The position numbers were made by a program, and so were the translations under genes. Source: Azolla pinnata (lineage: Eukaryota > Streptophyta > Polypodiopsida > Salviniales > Salviniaceae). Taken from it: a DNA stretch of 27,626 bases. The stretch is from NCBI GenBank assembly GCA_037176905.1, contig JBBBWG010004880.1:1-27626 (forward strand). Reading direction: 5' to 3'. Shown piece after piece: positions 21,369 to 27,626 of this stretch (the stretch's first letter is position 1; each line of letters opens with the position of its first letter). The notes under the pieces are model-generated. The model did not search any database. It had not been told where the DNA came from and was given only the letters and a program-made list of their open reading frames with translations.

Positions 21369-21430
21369 AGAGAAAACAGAACAATTGGGAATTTTCTCCA
21401 GAGAAAACAGAACAATTGGGAATTTTCTCC
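21369..21430. repeat. Perfect 31-bp tandem duplication upstream of RbcX
   Basis: AGAGAAAACAGAACAATTGG and the eleven following bases occur twice back to back (21369-21399, 21400-21430). It lies about 210 bases 5' of the chosen RbcX ATG, in the promoter or 5' untranslated region. Confidence 0.92.
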
Positions 21431-22689
21431 AGAGACACAGATAGAAGAGATAATGAATGAATGGGGAGGGGGCTCTAGAGACAAAGGCATAGAGAGGCCA
21501 TAGATTTATGTGTGTATATATATATATGCTTGATTTTGCGCTTTCGGATTTAGATGGATAGAGCGCCCCGATCTGGCTCGATATAGATGGACGGACGGAT
21601 TCAAGATGAGTGTGTGGTGGAGATCGTTCCAGCCTTTTCCCCGGGTGATCAGAGCAAGGACTCGGCGAGAAGAAACGGCAGAGCTCGTAACCTCTTTCGG
21701 ATTCCCCGAATCCCTCCTCGGAGATGTTGCTGCTGATCAGAGCAGAAATAGCTTGCAGCAAGAAGATGGCGGTGTTGATACGTCCGTCCGTCCTTGGGCA
21801 TGGTGCAAGAGATAGCCAGACGGAACGAATCAACAAAACATGCAGACAACGGCAACAAAAGATGATCAATCGCCGTGTAGATAGATGGTCTACGCTTGCG
21901 AGTTGTTCTCCAGAAATTCTGAAGCCCGACCATCCTTAGAAAAGGTCCATCATTTTTGCACGTCACGGACTTTGGCGTTTCTCGCGCCCAACTGCCTTGC
22001 CTTCTCCCGGTCTTTGTGAGCCTCATCGTCGCCGTGATCAGTAAGTAGCCTTCCGGTTGCTGATCGGAGAAGCAATCGGGTGTGCACAGAAATTCTACTC
22101 CCGCAAGTGTCTAGACGGATGATCCCCACGTGTTTTGAGTAAAATAAACAAAACAAATATCAGTGTGGGGATTGTTCTTCGGCAGTGCAGTGGCTCTGCA
22201 GCATACCTACGAAAACATTGAATCTGGTCCCAAATTTGAAAGTTTCCTCTTCCAGTGGGGAAATTCGGAGGCAACACCAACTTTGGGCTCTTCTGCAGTT
22301 TCATCGCGATGGTGATGACGTGCCATTTCATCGGGCACAAGTCGCAGTAGCCTTCATTGCAGCATAAGTTACAACGACCTTAGGGTGGCGATGGTGCAAG
22401 TTGTGGCAGTCGGACACAATTCGTTTCGTACAAGCTTCAGGCAAAACAGTGTTGTCGGCTTTCTGGGGCCAACCTTCAACAGAGCATTAAAAAAAAAAAA
22501 AAGCGACCGTGGAAGCACATCAGGGATCAGAAGATGCCCCAGTGACCTCTCGTTCTCGCTCTTATAGTGACATGGGTCTTCCAGAAGGGATCGAGTGGCA
22601 GATTCCAGAATTTCGAGTAATCGGGAATCTGGGGAATCAGGAGTTTTTGCATTAAGGATATGGATGTATTTGAGCATGCGGGCATTCGA
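21431..22689. other. RbcX upstream region, no gene recognised
   Basis: Mixed-composition DNA 5' of RbcX with overlapping frames on both strands and no protein family match. A G-box core CACGTG lies at 22127-22132, about 965 bases from the RbcX ATG, a motif common in light-responsive plant promoters. An A run lies at 22490-22502. Confidence 0.5.
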
Positions 22690-23125
22690 TGGGATAGATG
22701 GATGTATGCATGCATGTGGCACATGCGCGTGCATGCATGTCGGCATGGTGTATATGCGTGCGTGTGCGTGTGTGCATGCATGGCGTGTGTGCGTACGCAT
22801 GTGTGCATGGGTTTATGTATGTGTATGCGCGCGTGTGTATGCATGTGTGCATGTGCGGCGTAAGCATGCATGCATGCACTTATGTATGCGTATGCGCGCG
22901 GGTGCATGTATGCATGCGTACGTGCGTATGTGGGCATGCATGTGTGGCATGCGTATGGATGGTTGGATGTAAATGTATGCAAGGCTGTGTGTGTATGTAT
23001 GTATGTATGTGTGTGTGTGCATGTATATGTGTCCGTGCATGTATGTATGTGTGCATGCATGCATGTGTGCATGCATGCATGCATGTATGTATGATGTGCG
23101 TACCTGCGTGTGCATGCGGTTGGTG
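22690..23125. repeat. TGCA/TGTG/TATG low-complexity tract
   Basis: Over 400 bases made almost wholly of GCATGCATG, GTGTGTG, GTATGTATG and GCGTGTG words, alternating purine and pyrimidine nearly throughout. Such DNA favours left-handed Z-form and cruciform structures. All long frames through it (His/Thr-rich on one strand, Cys/Met/Val-rich on the other) are by-products. A GGCGAT hexamer run follows at 23191-23219. Confidence 0.9.
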
Positions 23126-23460
23126 TATGCATTCAAAAGGGAGATGTAAAGGGTGGCGATGGTCTTCTCCTCTGCGAAAGAGCCGCCCTCGGCGATGGCG
23201 ATGGCGATGGCGATGGCGAAGCAAGGGAGGAGGAGCACACAGATCGGACCCTGCAGATCACAACACGGTACAGCTGTAGTGCGATGGATTGAATGAGGTT
23301 TGCAGGGGCCGGCATGAGAACGGCCGGTGAGGATGATCGCGCTTGCCTCCTCCATTACCGATGGCGGATGGGAGGATCAGAGCCTCCATCGCCGTCTCCG
23401 TCGGCGCTGCGGCCGCCTGCAGCAGCTTCTTCCGCGATCTTCTCCGCCATCGCCGCCGCC

Positions 23461-23657
23461 ATGGAGACTTTCTACCCCGAAAGCAGCAGCGGCGGCGGCG
23501 GCGGCGGCGCCGTGGGGCTGGGCACGGCCATGGCCATCTCCGGAGGCTTGCTCCTGCTCTCCAACCTCTTGCAGGCCGCCGCCTTCCTCAGCGGAAGCCG
23601 CCGCCATCGCCGCCCCTCGAAGCCGCCGCCATCAACCCTAACCCTAATCCCGTCCGG

Positions 23658-23688
<31 letters not shown>

Positions 23689-25200
23689 CCACCATCACCA
23701 TCGTCACCATCACCACCGTCATCATCATCACCATCACCATCATCATCATCATCATCATCCGCCAGTACGCCCTGCGTCAGCGCTACTGATCCTGATCCAC
23801 CCTGTACAACAACACCCAGCCAGCCTCTCCATGCCCACCATCATCACCATGACCAGCATCATCACCATCATCATCATCGCCCACCATCACCACCACCACC
23901 ACCACTACCACCATCGCCATCGTCGCCATCGTCGCCATCACCGTCGCCGTCACCATCATCATCGGCCGATTCTCCGTCGCTGTCTCCAACAAGAGTCGAT
24001 GATCGTCGGGTGGCGATCGGATCATCAGTATCGCCAGCCTTGTACGCCATCGACGAGCGACGGCGGGCGCCTCGTCGAGGGCAACGTAGCATCGGCAGTG
24101 CTGCTGATCATCATCATCGAGATGTAGCCGACGTGCTAGTCCCCGAGAATACAACAATCAACGCATCGAGCCGCGATACTATCGTGGCTCGCGACAGTGT
24201 GGCATTGCATCGACGAGCAGCGCCCGATCGAGACCAACGTACGGTATTAGCAGATCATCGTCATCATCATCATCGCAGCCGGCGACGTGCCTCGCCCGTA
24301 AAAGATCATCGACGGTGCGGTAAGATCACTTAGATCAGTCCGAAGATCGCACGATTTGTTTGCATATAATCGCCCCAGGGAAGGTTCTATATTGCCAAAG
24401 GAACCCTGCACTCTTGGCGCGACAACACATAATTAGTGAAAGCTTGAACTAGCTCAACATGCGCATGACCGCCATGACCTAATTAATGCGATGAACCCTA
24501 AACCCCTAAACCCTAAACCCTAAACCCCTAAACCCCTAAATCCCTAAACCCCTAAACCCTAAACCCTAAACCCTAAACCCATAAACCCTAGACCCTAGGC
24601 CTACACTCTGCGACACATTAAGCGAAGAATTTAGCTTCCAACTTGATCAACGCGTGCCTGACTTGCGACGATCTGATCCTTGATGCTACCTTTCCAGATC
24701 ACGTCGACAATGGACCATCCAGGCATGTCCAGTATTCGGCTAACGCTCGCGGAACGTCTCCGGACATCACTAGAAACCGAGGTGTCAAGAAAGTGCGGTT
24801 CCGTGCAGATGATCCCCGCGGCAGCACCGCCGCAAAATCGGCATCGGCAAAGTCCAGCAATGGCTATCTCTTACGCCATGTTGGTGCCAATCGACCGCAG
24901 CTAAAAATGGCCGATGATCATCGAATCGTCAAGCACCATTGCCCATACCATGATCACTTTAATCATCCAAATGGACACAAGAACCCTACTTATGGTCGAT
25001 CTAGCCCTGCTCATGGTCGATCTAGCCCTCGATCTAGCAGCCCTACTTATGGTCGATCTAGTCCTAATTATGGCCGATATAACCCTACTTATGACCGTCG
25101 GTCTAGCCCCGCTTATGGCCGATCTAACCCTACTTATGATCGATCTAGCCCTTCTTATGGCCGGACTAGTCCTCACCCTCATCATCGGCCTCGATTATGA
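23461..25200 (+). CDS. Unrecognised Ser/Pro/His-rich protein with one membrane segment, two exons
   Basis: Proposed exons: 23461-24319 and 24698-25200, 453 residues. The donor is GCG/GTAAGA and the acceptor CTTTCCAG/AT, and phase 1 fits exactly. The start ATG sits in a strong context (GCCGCCGCCATGG) and opens METFYPESSSGGGG; an in-frame ATG at 23293 would add 56 residues. Residues 20-43 form one hydrophobic segment (AMAISGGLLLLSNLLQAAAF at 23-42), followed by Arg/His, so it is probably a membrane anchor. Then come a Ser/Pro-rich region, two His runs, Pro/Ser again, and a basic region with VKKVRF (316-321). The C-terminus (382-445) is built of PTYGRSSP-like repeats. I do not recognise the family. 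Much of exon 1 is microsatellite (ATC/ACC type), so part of the length may be recent slippage. Intron phase match and even C-terminal repeats argue for a true gene. Confidence 0.62.
23655..23960. repeat. CAT/CAC/ACC trinucleotide tracts within exon 1
   Basis: ATC, ACC and CAC triplets run through three blocks, coding Ser, Pro or His depending on register (His at about 23828-23880). Minus-strand Asp/Val/Met-rich frames here are shadows. Confidence 0.85.
24493..24597. repeat. Interstitial telomere-type repeat (AAACCCT/AAACCCCT)
   Basis: About 14 head-to-tail units of the plant telomere repeat, mixing 7-base CCCTAAA and 8-base CCCCTAAA forms with a few changes (AAATCCCT, AAACCCATA). It sits wholly inside the 378-base intron (24320-24697) of the Ser/Pro/His-rich gene. 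Possible origins are telomerase-mediated break repair or a telo-box cluster. Confidence 0.93.
24982..25173 (+). repeat. Octapeptide-coding tandem repeat, 24-bp units
   Basis: Units such as CCTACTTATGGTCGATCTAG and CCTGCTCATGGTCGATCTAG encode PTYGRSSP-like octapeptides, with about eight variants. Substitutions are partly silent and keep Pro, Tyr/His, Arg and Ser, which suggests the protein repeat is selected. Confidence 0.8.
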
Positions 25201-26533
25201 ACCTCTAATTATATCACCATGCTGTCCATTCTTTCTTTGGGCAACTATTCTCAACACTGGAAATTTTTCTCAGGAATGAATGAATTACCTCAATATACCT
25301 TTATCTCAAACAAGGCCTTTGATTATATTCTATATCATTCACCTTTTGCCCCATGAGATGTTAAATGTAACGTTCGGCGAGCTTGTAACATAACTTGCTG
25401 GAATTCTTCCTTGATCATGTATCGTCCCTTGTATGGAGACACAAAGTGATAATTCTCATAACATATCCTTAGAAGCCCCCCCCGTGAAGGCCTTTTGTGC
25501 ATACTGTGGTCAGCATAAGAGTAGATGATCTTGCTTACAAGAGAAGTATGACTGACTCATTGTAATCATATGCACGATTTAGGATTGAGACTAAGTCGGG
25601 GGAAATCGAGTCATGCCTGCCCAAAAGGGATGGAAGATTAAGCTAATTACAAAATTCGGAGGTGGCTACTTCCAAGCAAAACTAGGCATCTAACAATCCC
25701 ACTATGATCAGCAAATGGATACTTGTAAAAAAACTAACTAATCGGTATAAATATGCTAGAGTATCAGTTCATGGTATTACAACAAGAAAAAGCCATGGAA
25801 TTGATGGATAGACAACAAGAAATGAGTTGCATCAATGAAGCAGGAACGCCCTCTATTATACATAGAACAAAAATGATCAGCACTCTCCCTCCAACAATAC
25901 AAACACTAGACTTGCGTAAAGAAACATGTAATATTGCGCATTCTTCCTTAAGAGGATCATTTCAACACCCAAACTCAATGGCAACAAAAAAATAGGCATG
26001 CAATCTAACATGCATTGTCACAAACCTCTTTTTTTTTTCTAAATTTGATTTAGAAGCAACAGTTAGAAAATTGGCAAAATGTAACCAATAAGTCACACAA
26101 GTAGGCACATAACAAAGTTCATGCAGTAAGATTATTGTATCGAAACAACACACACACTTTAAATGGGAATGTATGGATCACTAAGGTCCCTCTACGAGGG
26201 TAGAACCGACTCTCTTTTTTGTATTCTTTGTAGCCATACAGCAAGCTGCAGCCTGCAGACATAATACAAGGGATAGTTCTTTTTGAGGAAAAAAATGTGT
26301 TTTTCATATACACAAATATATTTTACATCACCTAAACTTGTATATGGAGAACAAATTTTCTCATTTACTATATAATAAATGATTGCGATATATTTATACA
26401 AGCTTAGAAGTGAGAGTCTCTCTACACGTGAGACATACAATTGTATAGGTTTAACGCCTCATAAGATACGATATATTGAAAGTAATACTTTGTAGGAAAC
26501 CAAGTATTTGGCCATGCATTCCAACAAAACGAT
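25201..26533. other. Intergenic stretch between convergent genes
   Basis: Holds the presumed 3' untranslated regions of the Ser/Pro/His-rich gene (+) and the ABCG gene (-). An 80-residue plus-strand ORF from an ATG at 25753 to 25995 (MLEYQFMVLQQEKAMELMDR at its start) has no motif I know and no clear splice partners. I consider it doubtful. Confidence 0.5.
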
Positions 26534-27626
26534 TTATAGCTGTGGAGATAATATATTTACAACGCTGGATCGGTCCGCATTTTTGTCTGGCCAATTCGGA
26601 GCCAGTTTCCGATCAGTGCCATGGTACACACAAGAAGGCTTAGAAGGCGGTGGCGGAGATGGAGGCTGTAAGCGCTGGTGCCGTGTCCACGGCGGCCTAA
26701 GCAACGGGCACGATCGCCGCCGCCCATCTCTCGATTCGATGATGACGAAGAAGATTAGACGATAGGCCAAGGCCATGGCGAGGAGAATCGCGAGATCGAG
26801 CCATTTGGAGCCACTGGGAACGACTTCGAAGCCGTCGGCGAGCACCTGGTACCCGCTCAGTTTCGGCAGGAATACGGCCGCGCCCGCCTTGTTGTCGAAG
26901 ACGAGCCCCAGGAAGTCGTTCTTATACATGCCCTGAAGAAAAAGAAAGAAAGAAAGAAAGATATATTAACGTCTTCAGTGAAGTGCCAGAATGAATTCTA
27001 TCTGGCTGACGAACAAATACGTCGATAATGGGGGGGGGGGGGGGTTCGGAATTGATACCGAAAGAATTGCAGTGCTGGGATGTGTAGACCGAGTACCTTG
27101 AGCGAGTACGAATGGAAGCTGAGGTAGTACAAGGGGTACTTCCAGAACGGCTTCGGCAAGTCGCTCGGGAGCCGGAAGAAGCCGCCGACGAGAAGGAAGA
27201 TGCCCTGTGTAACATACAATATAGTTTTCTATAGTTTTCCCCTGATCTCGTGGCGAAACACCGATCGGAAAGGATTGAGGGTATGAATTGAATATACAAA
27301 TTCTACTATCTATCGAGCGTGTTCATACTTACTGGACCATCAAATGGGAGCTCAGATCGACCGAGGAGCAGACTTACCTGGATTCCGGAGCCGACGATGA
27401 TGCCCATGAGGTAGTTGGGCACGGCGGTTGCAAGCGCCATCATGAGGCTCTCGACCACCAGCATTCCTGCGAAGAGGCAGAGGACGAAGTAGGCAAAGTG
27501 GGAGATCCCCGGGTGCAGCCCGACCATGAAGTAGCAGACCATGGCAGAAGTGAGCGATATGAGGAAGAGGAACGGGAAAGAGGACACGGAGTTTGCGACG
27601 ACGAACGTGGCGACCCCGTAATGGCC
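26534..27626 (-). CDS. ABCG-type half-transporter, C-terminal three exons (partial)
   Basis: Exons (complement): 27378-27626 (open at the window edge), 27097-27204, 26534-26932, all GT-AG and all phase 0, giving 251 residues of the membrane domain. Recognisable parts are GHYGVATFVV, VESLMMALATAVPNYLMGII, GIFLLVGGFFRLPSDLPKPF, YPLYYLSFHSYSLKGMYKND and the last membrane helix WLDLAILLAMALAYRLIFFV. The order and wording match plant ABCG half-transporters of the ABCG11/12/15 group, which sit in the plasma membrane and export cuticular lipids; the exact member and cargo cannot be fixed from this end. The ATP-binding domain lies outside the window. The tail after the last helix (about 67 residues) is basic and Pro-rich and does not resemble tails I remember. 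A poly-G run (27030-27044) lies in the last intron. Confidence 0.88.

Noticed and set aside
20744..21503. Glu/Arg/Lys-rich plus-strand ORFs of 198 and 205 residues
   Set aside because: They are antisense to RbcX exon 1 and its purine-rich repeats, and have no family resemblance.
21312..22026. Minus-strand ORFs of 185 and 125 residues upstream of RbcX
   Set aside because: They overlap each other in different frames, cross the 31-base duplication, and show no motif or splice consistency.
22527..23355. His/Thr-rich and Cys/Met/Val-rich ORFs of up to 201 residues
   Set aside because: They are translations of the TGCA/TG low-complexity tract, open on both strands because the repeat lacks stop codons.
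23783..24157. Minus-strand Asp/Gly/Val/Met-rich ORFs
   Set aside because: They are antisense shadows of the trinucleotide tracts in the plus-strand gene.
25753..25995. 80-residue plus ORF
   Set aside because: It has an ATG and a clean frame, but no motif and no neighbouring exons. Kept only as a note in the intergenic entry.

Overview
This is plant nuclear DNA, most likely from a fern or another seedless vascular plant. The grounds are: a long PLS-type pentatricopeptide repeat (PPR) gene without introns, a chloroplast RbcX gene and an F-box SKIP5-type gene with GT-AG introns (two of them 3-4 kb), a plant ABCG transporter end, degenerate plant telomere repeats (AAACCCT type), and many micro- and minisatellites. 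The lineage call is inference from style, since no organelle, rRNA or marker gene is present. There are no operons, CRISPR arrays or recognisable bacterial features.

Layout. 1-273 (+) is the last exon of a protein kinase. 274-3644 is non-coding with two short tandem repeats. 3645-6170 (-) is an 841-residue PPR protein with E/E+ C-terminal motifs but no DYW domain; its upstream flank has telo-box motifs, a local duplication and a small overlapping upstream ORF. 6941-7400 is a minisatellite. 7584-10745 (-) is a five-exon F-box/beta-helix gene that I reconstruct as SKIP5-like (293 aa). 10778-11460 is purine-rich and GATC-rich repeat DNA upstream of it. 13124-21162 (-) is a five-exon RbcX (Rubisco assembly chaperone) gene, about 250 aa spread over 8 kb. 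21163-23460 is the shared upstream region between RbcX and the next, divergent gene and holds a 0.4 kb TGCA/TG-rich tract. 23461-25200 (+) is a two-exon gene for an unrecognised Ser/Pro/His-rich protein with one membrane segment; its intron carries interstitial telomere repeats. 26534-27626 (-) is the 3' part of an ABCG half-transporter.

The exon joins for SKIP5, RbcX, the Ser/Pro/His-rich gene and ABCG were worked out by hand. Every join uses GT-AG and keeps reading frame, and three of the genes also match the remembered order of conserved segments in their families. RbcX serves Rubisco assembly in plastids and the PPR protein is probably an organelle RNA factor, but I see no common pathway linking the neighbours. 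I did not find a convincing new multi-gene system. The least explained item is the Ser/Pro/His-rich gene with telomere repeats in its intron.
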